Assembly (NCBI GenBank): GCA_013376735.1
Contig: VINJ01000001.1
Span: 3,410,001 to 3,474,000, forward strand
DNA from: a bacterium Scap17
Lineage (GTDB): Bacteria > Pseudomonadota > Gammaproteobacteria > Pseudomonadales > Halomonadaceae
DNA: 64,000 nucleotides
Direction of reading: 5' to 3'
Shown: piece after piece, positions 47,759 to 57,609 of the stretch
How the letters are laid out: every line of letters starts with the position of its first letter
Position numbering within the stretch: the stretch's first letter is position 1
Notes under the pieces: generated by a model
The model's database searches: none
What the model was told of the DNA's origin: nothing
What the model saw: only the letters and a program-made list of their open reading frames with translations
Program-made: the position numbers and the translations under genes

Positions 47759-47785
47759 TGCGTCTACCAATTCCGCCACACCGGC
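47700..47785 (-). tRNA. tRNA-Leu (CAA)
   Basis: The 86-nt gene on the minus strand begins GCCGGTGTGGCGGAATTGG and ends with encoded CCA. Acceptor stem GCCGGTG/CACCGGC, discriminator A. The anticodon stem GCGGA/TCCGC closes the loop TTCAAAA, giving anticodon CAA. A long variable arm (CGCTTAATAGGCG) and T loop GTTCGAGTC are present. All of this fits a class II leucine tRNA. It is the integration site of the prophage; the 5' half is chromosomal and the 3' half comes from phage DNA. Confidence 0.97.
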
Positions 47786-47796
47786 AACGGAGCGAA

Positions 47797-47824
47797 ATTA
47801 TACGGGACATTGCGCCAAGGTCAA
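47797..47824 (-). promoter_or_regulatory. promoter of tRNA-Leu
   Basis: On the minus strand -35 TTGACC (47819-47824), 16-bp spacer, consensus -10 TATAAT (47797-47802), about 11 bp before the mature tRNA 5' end. Confidence 0.9.
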
Positions 47825-48132
47825 CGAGTTTTGGCGTCAGATCAGACACATGGAGCGCTTCCTCACACCCCACGCCTCAGTGGACTGAGGCGTGTCGCCC
47901 GCAAACGGGTCTTCGCGTGGACGATGGCATTGGGTATCATGAGCGACCTTTTTCGTCTGCCCAGACAACCAAGGCCTCGAGAGTGTCGCACCTGACTGCC
48001 CCACCCGCAGAAAGGGGGTCATGCGCTCGCGACGAGTGCGCCAGTGTCTCAGGGCGGCATCTCCCCATTGTGCATGTACGCATGCCACGGAGCGCACCAC
48101 GCGCTTCGCGCTATCAGAATGTCAGGTTGGCC
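47825..48132. other. intergenic region between tRNA-Leu and queA
   Basis: No gene or RNA is recognised in these 308 bases. They should hold the queA-tgt promoter; I could not identify a convincing -35/-10 pair. Confidence 0.4.
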
Positions 48133-49224
48133 ATGTCACGTATCGATTCCGGTGATGCCTCGGGCGTTGCCACACCTTCCGACGCGCGCCCGATGCAGCG
48201 CAGCGATTACGATTTCAGCCTGCCGGATGAGCTGATTGCCCGCTACCCGTCAGAGCAGCGCAGCGATTGCCGTCTGCTGCACCTGGATGGCAAGAGCGGC
48301 GAGATCGTGCACCGTCGTTTCCCGGACCTGCTCGAGCAGCTGGAACCCGGCGATGTCGTGGTGTTCAACGACACTCGCGTGATCCCCGCGCGCCTGCATG
48401 GCCAGAAAGCCTCCGGCGGCAAGATCGAGATGCTGCTGGAGCGCCCGCTGGATGCCCATCGCGGCCTGGCCCACATCCGCTCCAGCAAGTCGCCGAAGCC
48501 TGGCACCGAGCTGATCTTCGAAGGCGGCATCACGGCCGTGGTCGAAGGCCGTCAGGAGGCGCTGTTCGAGCTGCGCTTCCACGGCGAGACGCCGATGATC
48601 GAGCTGCTCAACCAGCACGGCCACATGCCGCTGCCGCCCTACATCACTCGGGATGACGAGCTGTCGGATCGCGAGCGCTACCAGACGGTCTATGCCAAGC
48701 GCGATGGCGCCGTGGCCGCCCCGACGGCTGGCCTGCACTTCGATGAGCCGATCATGGCCGCCATGGCCGAGAAAGGCATCGAGACCGCCTTCGTCACCCT
48801 GCATGTCGGTGCCGGCACCTTCCAGCCGGTGCGCGTCGACAGCATTCTCGAGCACCACATGCACAGCGAATGGATCGAGGTCGGCCAGGAAGCCTGCGAC
48901 ACGATCGCTCGTGCCCGTGCCGCCGGCCGTCGCGTGGTCGCCGTCGGCACTACCAGTGTGCGCTGCCTGGAGAGCGCCGCCCAGGCCCATGGTGGCGAGC
49001 TGACCCCCTATTCCGGTGACACCGACATCTTCATCTATCCGGGCTACGAGTGGCAGGTGGTGGATCTGTTGATCACCAACTTCCATCTGCCGGAATCGAC
49101 CCTGCTGATGCTGGTCTCGGCCTTCGCCGGTTACGAGCACACCATGACGGCCTATCAGGCGGCGGTGGAAGAGCGCTACCAGTTCTTCAGCTATGGCGAT
49201 GCCATGCTGCTGGAACGCGCCTGA
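48133..49224 (+). CDS. queA: S-adenosylmethionine:tRNA ribosyltransferase-isomerase
   Basis: This protein has 363 residues from ATG 48133, or 343 from ATG 48193 ([19 protein letters not shown]), the position matching the E. coli start. Family motifs: [50 protein letters not shown] and [17 protein letters not shown], then [20 protein letters not shown]. QueA transfers and rearranges the ribose of SAM onto preQ1-tRNA to give epoxyqueuosine. It is followed by tgt, which carries out the preceding step, so the pair form a queuosine operon. No start has a strong Shine-Dalgarno. Confidence 0.95.
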   Translation: MSRIDSGDASGVATPSDARPMQRSDYDFSLPDELIARYPSEQRSDCRLLHLDGKSGEIVHRRFPDLLEQLEPGDVVVFNDTRVIPARLHGQKASGGKIEMLLERPLDAHRGLAHIRSSKSPKPGTELIFEGGITAVVEGRQEALFELRFHGETPMIELLNQHGHMPLPPYITRDDELSDRERYQTVYAKRDGAVAAPTAGLHFDEPIMAAMAEKGIETAFVTLHVGAGTFQPVRVDSILEHHMHSEWIEVGQEACDTIARARAAGRRVVAVGTTSVRCLESAAQAHGGELTPYSGDTDIFIYPGYEWQVVDLLITNFHLPESTLLMLVSAFAGYEHTMTAYQAAVEERYQFFSYGDAMLLERA

Positions 49225-49235
49225 CTCCCCTTTTC

Positions 49236-49270
49236 TGACATGGCCCCGGCATTCGCCGAGGGCCGTGTCA
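49236..49270 (+). terminator. hairpin between queA and tgt
   Basis: TGACATGGCCC (49236-49246) pairs with GGGCCGTGTCA (49260-49270), 11 bp with one G-U. There is no T run, so it may be an attenuator or RNA-stabilising stem rather than a full terminator. Confidence 0.4.
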
Positions 49271-49316
49271 TGCGCAGTTAACGCGCCCCGCGCTATGCTG
49301 CGGCATAGCGACTTAG

Positions 49317-50522
<1,206 letters not shown>

Positions 50523-50532
50523 TCGGGAAGAA

Positions 50533-50568
50533 CGACGACCGGGGGCAGATCCTCCGGTCGTCTTGATA
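50533..50568 (+). terminator. intrinsic terminator after tgt
   Basis: GACGACCGG (50534-50542) pairs with CCGGTCGTC (50554-50562), then TTGATATT. Confidence 0.6.
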
Positions 50569-50651
50569 TTCGACCCGTGTCAGACGTGAAGAAGAGCCTG
50601 AATCACGCTCATTGCATAACAACAGTTCACTCGTAACCTCTGGAGATACAC

Positions 50652-50987
50652 ATGCTGGAATTCCTGATTCCTGCCGCACACGCGGAAGCCGAAGCGGCTG
50701 TCGCCGGCGGCGGCGCCATCGGCCAGATCGTCATGCTGGTCGGCTTCGTGGTCATTTTCTATTTCCTGCTCTGGCGTCCGCAGTCCAAGCGCGCCAAGGA
50801 ACACAAGAACCTGATCAGCAATCTGGCCAAGGGTGACGAAGTCGTCATCGGTGGTGGCCTGGTTGGCCGCATTACCAAGGTCAGCGAGCAGTTCATCACC
50901 ATGGAGCTGAACGAAGGCAACGAAGTCAACGTGCAGAAGTCTGCCGTGGCTGCAGTCCTGCCGAAGGGCACCATCAAGTCCATCTGA
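50652..50987 (+). CDS. yajC: Sec translocon accessory subunit YajC
   Basis: This is a 111-residue protein, ATG 50652 with CTCTGGAGATA. A short N-terminal part, then one transmembrane helix (GQIVMLVGFVVIFYFLLWRP, residues about 24-44) followed by QSKRAKEHKNLISNLAKGDE, VVIGGGLVGRITKVSEQFIT and a basic C-terminus, all as in YajC. It belongs to the SecDF-YajC complex that uses proton motive force to complete protein export. A hairpin (50999-51022) with a following T-rich stretch separates it from secD and may tune expression. Confidence 0.95.
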   Translation: MLEFLIPAAHAEAEAAVAGGGAIGQIVMLVGFVVIFYFLLWRPQSKRAKEHKNLISNLAKGDEVVIGGGLVGRITKVSEQFITMELNEGNEVNVQKSAVAAVLPKGTIKSI

Positions 50988-51057
50988 TCCCTCCTGCTGC
51001 CGGCCCCTGTGCCGGCAGCATGCTTTTCTCTCCCGCTCCACCAAGGACAGGGCTGCC

Positions 51058-52908
51058 ATGCTCAACCGCTATCCGCTTTGGAAGTACCTGGTGATCTGCC
51101 TGGTACTTGCCGTCGGCGTGATCTACGCATTGCCGAATCTCTACCCCGAAGACCCGGCCGTGCAGATCAGTGCCGCCAGCGGCGCCGAGGCCATCGACCA
51201 GCAAGACCTCGATCGCGCCACCAGTGCCCTCGAAAACGCCGGCATCACGCCCAAGTCCGGGGAACTCAACGGTTCCACCGGCCTGATTCGCCTTACCAGC
51301 AACGACCAGCAGCTGCGCGCCAAGGAACTGATCAGCGAGGCACTCGGCGATGACGCCATCGTCGCGCTGAACCTGGCCGATGCCACGCCGTCGTGGCTGG
51401 CCAGCCTCGGTGCCTCACCGATGAAGCTGGGCCTTGACCTGCGTGGCGGTGTCCACTTCCAGCTGGAAGTCGACATGGACGCCGCGGTCAAGCAGCGCCT
51501 GGAAGTCAACGCCAGCGCCATCAAGGAAACCCTGCGCGAGGAGCGTATCCGCTACCGCGGCAGCGAAGTCGACGACGGCACCCTGAGCCTGACGTTCTCC
51601 GATGAGGAAGACCGCTCGCAGGCGCGCTCACTGATCTCGCGCGACTTCCAGAACTTCGAATACGACGAGCGCGATGTCGAGCGTGGGGCCGTACTGGACC
51701 TCACCCTGACCGCAGCCGCCGTCAAGGAGATTCAGGATTACGCGGTCAATCAGAACCTGACCACGATCCGCAATCGCGTCAACGAGCTGGGCGTGTCCGA
51801 GCCGCTGGTTCAGCGCCAGGGCCCGAACCGCATCGTGGTCGAGCTGCCGGGCGTGCAGGACACGGCCGCCGCCAAGCGCGTACTGGGTGCCACCGCCAAC
51901 CTCGAATTCCGTCTCGAAGCGGCCAGTGACACGCCGGCCAGCGAGATGGAGAGCTTCGCGTTCCGCAACCAGCCGAGCCGCACCGCCAACATCATGAAGG
52001 ACGTGATCATCAGCGGTGACAGCGTCTCCAGCGCCAGCACCAGCTTCGATGAAAGCGGCCGTCCGCAGGTCAACATCAACCTGGACGGCACCGGTGGCTC
52101 GATCATGAACCGCGTCACGCGTGCCGCGATCGGCCGCAACATGGCGGTACTGTTCATCGAGCACAAGACCCGCACGCGCACCGTGATGGAAGACGGCGAG
52201 AAGGTCGAGAAGCGCATCCCGTACACCGAGAAGGGGCTGATCAGCCTGGCAACCATCCAGAGTGCGCTGGGCAACAGCTTCCGCATCACTGGCCTCGACT
52301 CGCCGACGGAAGCAAAGGAGCTGTCGCTGCTGCTGCGCTCCGGTTCATTAGCCGCGCCGATCTACTTCGTGCAGGAACGCACCATCGGCCCGAGCCTGGG
52401 CGCCGAGAACATCTCGCGCGGCATCCTGTCCGTCGAGCTGGGCCTACTGCTGGTCGTGCTGTTCATGCTGGCGCGCTACAAGGCCTTCGGTGTCGTCGCC
52501 AACGTGGCCTTGACCGCCAACCTGGCGATCCTGATTGCCGCGATGTCGATGCTGGGCGCCACCCTGACCCTGCCGGGTATCGCCGGTATCGTGCTGACGC
52601 TGGGCATGGCGGTGGATGCCAACGTGCTGATCTTCGAGCGTATCCGCGAGGAAATGCGTTCCAAAATGCCGCTGCATCAAGCGGTGCATACCGGCTTCGA
52701 GCGCGCCTTCACCTCCATCGTCGATGCCAACATCACCACCCTGCTGGTCGCGGTGATCCTGTTCTCCATCGGCAGTGGCCCGGTCAAGGGCTTCGCGGTC
52801 ACGCTGTCCATCGGCATCCTGACGTCGATGTTCACGGCGATCATGGTCTCGCGCGGCATCATCAATCTTGCCATTGGCGGCAAGACACTCAAGAAACTCT
52901 GGATCTGA
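51058..52908 (+). CDS. secD: protein translocase subunit SecD
   Basis: This is a 616-residue inner-membrane protein, ATG 51058 with AAGGACAGGG. One N-terminal helix (LWKYLVICLVLAVGVIYALP) is followed by the large periplasmic P1 domain containing LGLDLRGGVHFQLEVDMDAA and NRVNELGVSEPLVQRQGPNR. Then come five C-terminal helices with the RND-type segments GLLLVVLFMLARYKAFGVVA, GIAGIVLTLGMAVDANVLIF and ERIREEMRSKMPLHQAVHTG. Length equals E. coli SecD. Operon yajC-secD-secF. Confidence 0.97.
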   Translation: MLNRYPLWKYLVICLVLAVGVIYALPNLYPEDPAVQISAASGAEAIDQQDLDRATSALENAGITPKSGELNGSTGLIRLTSNDQQLRAKELISEALGDDAIVALNLADATPSWLASLGASPMKLGLDLRGGVHFQLEVDMDAAVKQRLEVNASAIKETLREERIRYRGSEVDDGTLSLTFSDEEDRSQARSLISRDFQNFEYDERDVERGAVLDLTLTAAAVKEIQDYAVNQNLTTIRNRVNELGVSEPLVQRQGPNRIVVELPGVQDTAAAKRVLGATANLEFRLEAASDTPASEMESFAFRNQPSRTANIMKDVIISGDSVSSASTSFDESGRPQVNINLDGTGGSIMNRVTRAAIGRNMAVLFIEHKTRTRTVMEDGEKVEKRIPYTEKGLISLATIQSALGNSFRITGLDSPTEAKELSLLLRSGSLAAPIYFVQERTIGPSLGAENISRGILSVELGLLLVVLFMLARYKAFGVVANVALTANLAILIAAMSMLGATLTLPGIAGIVLTLGMAVDANVLIFERIREEMRSKMPLHQAVHTGFERAFTSIVDANITTLLVAVILFSIGSGPVKGFAVTLSIGILTSMFTAIMVSRGIINLAIGGKTLKKLWI

Positions 52909-52920
52909 GGGGCCATCGTG

Positions 52921-53826
52921 ATGCGACAGTTTGACTTCATGAGCAAGCGGCGCGCGGCCTTCATCGTCTCCATCGTGCTGACGATCGTGGCCATTGGCGC
53001 CCTTGTGATTCATGGCCTGAACCTGGGCCTCGACTTTACCGGCGGCACCCTGGTGGAAGTGAAATACCAGGCGGCACCGGCGCTGGAGAGCGTGCGCCAG
53101 ACACTGGAAGCCGCCGGCTACAAGGATGTCTCGGTACAGACCTTCGGTGCCAGCAACGAGATTCTGGTGCGTCTGCAGCAGAGCTTCGAAGCCGGCATCG
53201 GCAATGACATCGTGTCACACCTGCAGGCCACCGGTGACAGCGTCAACCTGATCCGCGCCGAGTTCGTCGGCGCCCAGGTCGGTGATCAGCTGCGCGATCA
53301 GTCCGGTCTCGGCATGCTGCTCGCCTTGGCCGTGGTGATGGTCTATGTGGCCTTCCGCTTCCAGTACAAGTTCGCCCTCGGCGCACTCATCTCGCTGGGT
53401 CACGACGTCATCATCCTGCTGGGCATCTTCGCCCTATTCGGACTCGACTTCGACCTGACGGTACTGGCCGCGGTGCTGGCCGTGATCGGCTACTCATTGA
53501 ACGACACCATTATCGTCTACGACCGCATTCGCGAGAACATCCGCAAATCGCGTATCGATGACATGCCGTCGATCTTCAATGACGCCATCAACGCGACGCT
53601 GTCACGCACGCTGTCTACCTCCGGCACCACCTTGCTGGTGTTGCTGGCGCTGTTCTTCCTCGGCGGTGACATGATCCACAACTTCGCCATCGCACTGATC
53701 ATCGGTGTGGTCGCGGGGACCTTCTCGTCCATCTACGTGGCAGCGGCGCTGTTGCTGGTGGTCGGCCTGAAGCGTGTGGATCTGATCCCCCCGCCCAAGG
53801 AGCAGTTCGAGGACGGCGCGCCGTAA
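52921..53826 (+). CDS. secF: protein translocase subunit SecF
   Basis: This protein has 301 residues from ATG 52921, 12 bp after the secD stop (GAGGGG upstream). The N-terminal helix RRAAFIVSIVLTIVAIGALV is followed by LNLGLDFTGGTLVEVKYQAA, the SecF signature. Helices 2-6 include ALGALISLGHDVIILLGIFA and VIGYSLNDTIIVYDRIRENI, then INATLSRTLSTSGTTLLVLL. It forms a complex with SecD. The operon ends at a strong bidirectional terminator. Confidence 0.97.
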   Translation: MRQFDFMSKRRAAFIVSIVLTIVAIGALVIHGLNLGLDFTGGTLVEVKYQAAPALESVRQTLEAAGYKDVSVQTFGASNEILVRLQQSFEAGIGNDIVSHLQATGDSVNLIRAEFVGAQVGDQLRDQSGLGMLLALAVVMVYVAFRFQYKFALGALISLGHDVIILLGIFALFGLDFDLTVLAAVLAVIGYSLNDTIIVYDRIRENIRKSRIDDMPSIFNDAINATLSRTLSTSGTTLLVLLALFFLGGDMIHNFAIALIIGVVAGTFSSIYVAAALLLVVGLKRVDLIPPPKEQFEDGAP

Positions 53827-53877
53827 GCGTCTCGCTCCTCCATCAGAGACAGACCGCCAGGCACGGATCGCCAGGCA

Positions 53878-53915
53878 CAAAAAAACCCCACCTCATGCGA
53901 GGTGGGGTTTTTTTC
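53878..53915. terminator. bidirectional terminator between secF and suhB
   Basis: AAAACCCCACCTC-ATGC-GAGGTGGGGTTTT followed by TTT; 13-bp stem with A and T runs on the two sides, serving the convergent secF and suhB-like genes. Confidence 0.9.
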
Positions 53916-53965
53916 GTTCTCCAGACGGCCCCGAGGGCTGTCAGGTCACGTCGTCTTGCAGGGGC

Positions 53966-54760
53966 TTACAGGTGCGGCTGCATGGTCTGCGCCAGCGCCT
54001 TGTACAGACGCGCGCCAGCAGCCATCAGGGTGCCTTCGGCAACCACGACCGGCGTGCCGTCGGCACTGCCTGCCAGTGCGCCACATTCCTTCAGGAACAG
54101 GCTGACGATCTCGCTGTCACCGGCATCCAGACCCAGCACATAGACGGCATCGACGCGACCGGAGGCCAGCTCGAGCACGTCCAGCAGCGCGCAGCCGCTG
54201 GTGCGCAGCATCTCGACCTGCGGGCCGACCTGCTGAACGATGGAGAGGTAGGTCGGCAGGTGACGCGGACGCTGCCAGCTTTCCGGCAGACCCATCGCCA
54301 GACGCGCACCTTCGATGGCGGTGGCGTTGGTCACGCGGATACGGTGACCGGAGTGCTGGGCGCCACGGCCACGGCTGACGATGTACTCTTCGTCAGTGAA
54401 CGGCGCGATGACCACGGCGTGCTCGGCACGGCCCTTGAACAGGCAGACCACGGACAGCGCGAAGCCGGAGGCCGCGGATGTCAGGTTGGAGTAACCGTGC
54501 ACCGGCTCGATGCGCCAGTGGTAGTCAGAGCCCTGACCTTCACCATCGCGATGGTCGGTATAACGGCCGGAGAGACCGTGCTGCGGATAACCGCGCTCCA
54601 GCTGACGCACGATGTGCGCTTCGGCGCGACGTGCAGTGTCTGCAATGAAGGTGTCGAGATCGTTGTCGCCACGGGCGACTTCGATACGTTCACGAGCACG
54701 GACGAACTGCTCTGCGGCACCGCGTGCAGCACGCAGCGCAAATTGGACCATCGGATGCAT
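53966..54760 (-). CDS. suhB: SuhB-like inositol monophosphatase family protein with degenerate active site
   Basis: This 264-residue protein from ATG 54760 (MHPMVQFALRAARGAAEQFV) aligns along its length with SuhB: NDLDTFIADTARRAEAHIVR, then YHWRIEPVHGYSNLTSAASG, LFKGRAEHAVVIAPFTDEEY, LRTSGCALLDVLELASGRVD. The metal-binding motifs are altered. The usual DPLDG reads EPVHG (85-89), TEES reads TDHR (around 68-71), and the WD-x-AAG motif reads GDSEIV, keeping only one Asp (215). Phosphatase activity is therefore doubtful. In E. coli SuhB also acts in rRNA antitermination and ribosome maturation independently of catalysis, which could explain retention. Confidence 0.88.
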   Translation of the reverse strand: MHPMVQFALRAARGAAEQFVRARERIEVARGDNDLDTFIADTARRAEAHIVRQLERGYPQHGLSGRYTDHRDGEGQGSDYHWRIEPVHGYSNLTSAASGFALSVVCLFKGRAEHAVVIAPFTDEEYIVSRGRGAQHSGHRIRVTNATAIEGARLAMGLPESWQRPRHLPTYLSIVQQVGPQVEMLRTSGCALLDVLELASGRVDAVYVLGLDAGDSEIVSLFLKECGALAGSADGTPVVVAEGTLMAAGARLYKALAQTMQPHL

Positions 54761-55202
54761 GATCAAGGCCTTGACGAGTCGGGAGCTGTTAAAGAACGGG
54801 TGCCACGGCGCGTGAGATACCAACGCGGCGCAACACGGATCGAGCGAAACTGGGTGCAATCGGACCAGGTGGTCATGTAGCCCGTACAGAAATCCTGATA
54901 CGGCGCGGGGCGCGCTGCATAGTGCAAGGTATGCAGGCTGCCAGCCGCCACAGCACGCGGCGCCAACGAGGGCGAACACATGTTGCGACATGACGGGACG
55001 GCGTAGTTTATCAGAGCTCGGCTCAAGCTGCCATCGCGACACGCGATCTTCGCCGTAGAGAGACGGCGGGATCACGCCGCAGCTGACTGCTCCCTGCGCT
55101 GGCTTCATGCTAGGATATCGGGCTCTGGCGCACGTCTCGCCCAGCCCGGTGGCCGGGCCGCGTCGATTGCCCTGCCCTTCAATCGCTATCCTGGAAGTCC
55201 TC
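54761..55202. other. divergent intergenic region suhB/trmJ
   Basis: This 442-base gap contains no convincing gene. A possible -10 TAGGAT with upstream TG (TGCTAGGAT near 55109) could serve trmJ. The leader of suhB is long and GC-rich. Nothing else recognised. Confidence 0.4.
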
Positions 55203-56000
55203 ATGCTTGAACGTCTGCGCATTGTCCTGATTGGCACCAGCCACCCCGGCAACATTGGTGGTGCAGCCCGCGCCATGCTCAATATGGGCCTGGCCGATCT
55301 CGCACTGGTCGCGCCGCGATGTGAGGTGCAATGCCAGGAATCCGCCTCGCGCGCCTCGGGTGCCGATGCACTCGTCGCCAGCGCCTCGGTGCACGAGACG
55401 CTGGAAGAGGCCGTGGCGGATTGCAGTCTGGTGGTCGGTTGCAGCGCACGTTCGCGCAACCTGCCGTGGCCGATGATCACACCGCGCGCCTTCGGTGCCA
55501 CCCTGGCCGATGAAGCCCGCCTGCCGGATGCCCGCGTGGCCATCGTCTTCGGCCGCGAGGATTCCGGGCTCTCCAATGAAGAGCTACAGCGCTGCCACCG
55601 CCACGTGCATATCCCGACCAATCCGGATTTCAGCTCGCTGAATCTGGCCGCGGCGGTGCAGGTGCTGGCCTATGAGTGCCGCCAGGCGTGGCTGGCCGAC
55701 CAGGAAGCCGCCGGCGAGACGCCGCGTGCCGAGGATGACCAGCCGTTCGGTATCGACTGGGACAGCCCGCTGGCCAGCCATGCCGACCTCGAGCGCCTGT
55801 TCGAGCATCTCGAGAAGACACTGATCAGCGTCGACTTCCTCGATCCGGAACAGCCGCGCCAGCTGATGGCACGCCTGCGTCGCCTCTATCTGCGCGCGCG
55901 TCCAGATAGCATGGAAATCAACATTCTGCGCGGCATTCTTTCCGCGGTGGACAAGCAGGTTCGCCTGGCACAAGCCGACACGGCCAACCGCACTTCCTGA
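55203..56000 (+). CDS. trmJ: tRNA (cytidine/uridine-2'-O-)-methyltransferase TrmJ
   Basis: This protein has 265 residues from ATG 55203 (MLERLRIVLIGTSHPGNIGG). SPOUT-fold motifs: SHPGNIGGAARAMLNMGL, VGCSARSRNLPW, VAIVFGREDSGLSNEEL and IPTNPDFSSLNLAAAVQVLA, the knotted SAM-binding region. The C-terminal extension (about 165-265) includes RLYLRARPDSMEINILRGIL, the TrmJ tail. It methylates the 2'-OH at position 32 of tRNAs. An earlier in-frame start at 55107 is less likely. It is followed at 9 bp by cysE. Confidence 0.95.
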   Translation: MLERLRIVLIGTSHPGNIGGAARAMLNMGLADLALVAPRCEVQCQESASRASGADALVASASVHETLEEAVADCSLVVGCSARSRNLPWPMITPRAFGATLADEARLPDARVAIVFGREDSGLSNEELQRCHRHVHIPTNPDFSSLNLAAAVQVLAYECRQAWLADQEAAGETPRAEDDQPFGIDWDSPLASHADLERLFEHLEKTLISVDFLDPEQPRQLMARLRRLYLRARPDSMEINILRGILSAVDKQVRLAQADTANRTS

Positions 56001-56009
56001 GGACACGCC

Positions 56010-56963
56010 ATGTTCACTCGACTGCGTGAAGACATCGATAGCGTGTTTGCCCGTGATCCGGCGGCGCGCAACTTCTTTGAAGTCCTGACCAACTATCCGG
56101 GCCTACATGCACTGGTGGCCCATCGCATCAATCACTGGCTATGGCGCCACAACGCCAAATGGCTGGCGCGCACCGGCTCGACCCTGATGCGCTGGCTGAC
56201 CGGCATCGAGATCCACCCGGGTGCCACCATCGGTCGGCGCTTCTTCATCGACCACGGCATGGGCGTCGTGATCGGCGAGACCGCCCTGATCGGCGATGAC
56301 GTGACCCTCTATCACGGCGTCACCCTCGGCGGCACCACCTGGAACGCCGGCAAGCGCCACCCGACCCTCGGCGACGGTGTCATCGTCGGTGCCGGCGCCA
56401 AGATTCTCGGCCCGTTCACCGTCGGTGCCGGCGCCAAGGTCGGCTCCAATGCCGTGGTCACGCGTGAAGTACCTGCCGGCGCCACCGTCGTCGGCATTCC
56501 CGGCAAGATCGTCAAGCGTGCCGAGCCGGATGTGGCGGAGGAGCCGTCGGTCGACCCGGAAAGCCGCGAGGCCATGAAGGAGAAGTTCGGCTTCGATGCC
56601 TACGGCATGGGCCAGGACATGCCCGACCCGGTCGCGCGCTCCATGCACGCGATGCTCGATCACATGCATGCCGTGGACAAGCGCATCGAACAGATGTGCG
56701 GCACGCTGCGCAAGCTGGATGCCAGCTATCGCGCTGGGCGCCTGCCCGAGCTCGATGACGCCGACTTCGCCCAGCTGATCGATGAACTGGGGCCCTGCGG
56801 CGGCGAGACGACCGTCGCTGACGTGGCCGCGGCCCAGGGCAGCACCTCACCCAAGGCCCACGCCGCCGCATCCAGCGCATCGCAGGGCACTGCCCCGACT
56901 GAGCAATCACCGACCGAGCAGGCAAGCGATACGCAGGAGCCCGCTGAACGTCAGCATGGCTAA
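56010..56963 (+). CDS. cysE: serine O-acetyltransferase (short-N-terminus EpsC type)
   Basis: This is a 317-residue protein, ATG 56010. The N-terminal helical part is short, then left-handed beta-helix hexapeptide repeats (about 68-170): [60 protein letters not shown], with the catalytic His/Asp in IDHGMG. It converts serine and acetyl-CoA to O-acetylserine for cysteine synthesis. Unusual is a C-terminal extension of about 110 residues, first helical ([20 protein letters not shown]) and then low-complexity Ala/Ser/Thr/Glu. It precedes the Fe-S genes, linking cysteine supply and IscS. Confidence 0.93.
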   Translation: MFTRLREDIDSVFARDPAARNFFEVLTNYPGLHALVAHRINHWLWRHNAKWLARTGSTLMRWLTGIEIHPGATIGRRFFIDHGMGVVIGETALIGDDVTLYHGVTLGGTTWNAGKRHPTLGDGVIVGAGAKILGPFTVGAGAKVGSNAVVTREVPAGATVVGIPGKIVKRAEPDVAEEPSVDPESREAMKEKFGFDAYGMGQDMPDPVARSMHAMLDHMHAVDKRIEQMCGTLRKLDASYRAGRLPELDDADFAQLIDELGPCGGETTVADVAAAQGSTSPKAHAAASSASQGTAPTEQSPTEQASDTQEPAERQHG

Positions 56964-56985
56964 AGTTGACCAATTCAGTCGGGAT
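56964..56985. promoter_or_regulatory. IscR type 1 binding site
   Basis: TTGAC-CAATTCA-GTCGGG (56966-56983) matches the known type 1 IscR motif (YYGAC-TRWWWYA-GTCRRS) with one deviation. It abuts the -35 of the iscR promoter, as expected for autorepression by [2Fe-2S]-IscR. Confidence 0.75.
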
Positions 56986-57013
56986 TGACCCCGCCAGACC
57001 ACCCCACCATAAT
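56985..57013 (+). promoter_or_regulatory. iscR promoter
   Basis: -35 TTGACC (56985-56990), 17-bp spacer, -10 CATAAT (57008-57013), directly downstream of the IscR site. Confidence 0.8.
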
Positions 57014-57105
57014 GGGGCGCATTGAGACGCCGTCTCGCCAGAGGCGGCGACTACGCCCGGCCTCGTCCTCAACGTCGCAGGCTCCATCTGCTCACGGACT
57101 CTGTC

Positions 57106-57579
57106 ATGCGCCTGACCACCAAGGGACGCTACGCCGTCACCGCGATGCTCGATCTGGCCCTGCATGCCAGTTGCGGCCCGACCTGTCTGGCCGATATTTC
57201 CGAACGTCAGGGCATCTCGCTGTCGTATCTGGAGCAACTGTTTGCGCGTCTGCGGCGTGCGGGTCTGGTCAAGAGCGTGCGTGGTCCCGGTGGCGGTTAT
57301 CTGCTGGACACCGAACTCGAGACCACCTCGGTGGCGTGCATCATCGACGCCGTCAACGAGTCAGTCGATGCCACACGCTGTCAGGGAATGTCGGACTGTC
57401 AGGCCGGTGACACCTGCCTGACGCACCACCTGTGGTGTGATCTGTCCGACGAGATCCACGGCTTTCTCGACGGCATCAGCCTGGCCGACCTGGTCGCGCG
57501 CGAGGAGATACGCCAGATCGCCAGTCGTCAGCGCAAGGCGTGCGAGCCGACGCCGATCACCGTCATGCAGGGCAGCTGA
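57106..57579 (+). CDS. iscR: Fe-S cluster regulator IscR
   Basis: This 157-residue Rrf2-family regulator starts at ATG 57106 ([20 protein letters not shown]). Winged helix with [20 protein letters not shown] and [11 protein letters not shown]. Cluster ligands Cys92, Cys98 and Cys104 in [20 protein letters not shown], with His107. The [2Fe-2S] form represses the isc promoter through type 1 sites, and one such site overlaps its own promoter. It heads the operon iscR-iscS-iscA. Confidence 0.96.
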   Translation: MRLTTKGRYAVTAMLDLALHASCGPTCLADISERQGISLSYLEQLFARLRRAGLVKSVRGPGGGYLLDTELETTSVACIIDAVNESVDATRCQGMSDCQAGDTCLTHHLWCDLSDEIHGFLDGISLADLVAREEIRQIASRQRKACEPTPITVMQGS

Positions 57580-57609
57580 ACCCGTTCGTCATGTCTTCAG
57601 GAAGTCACC

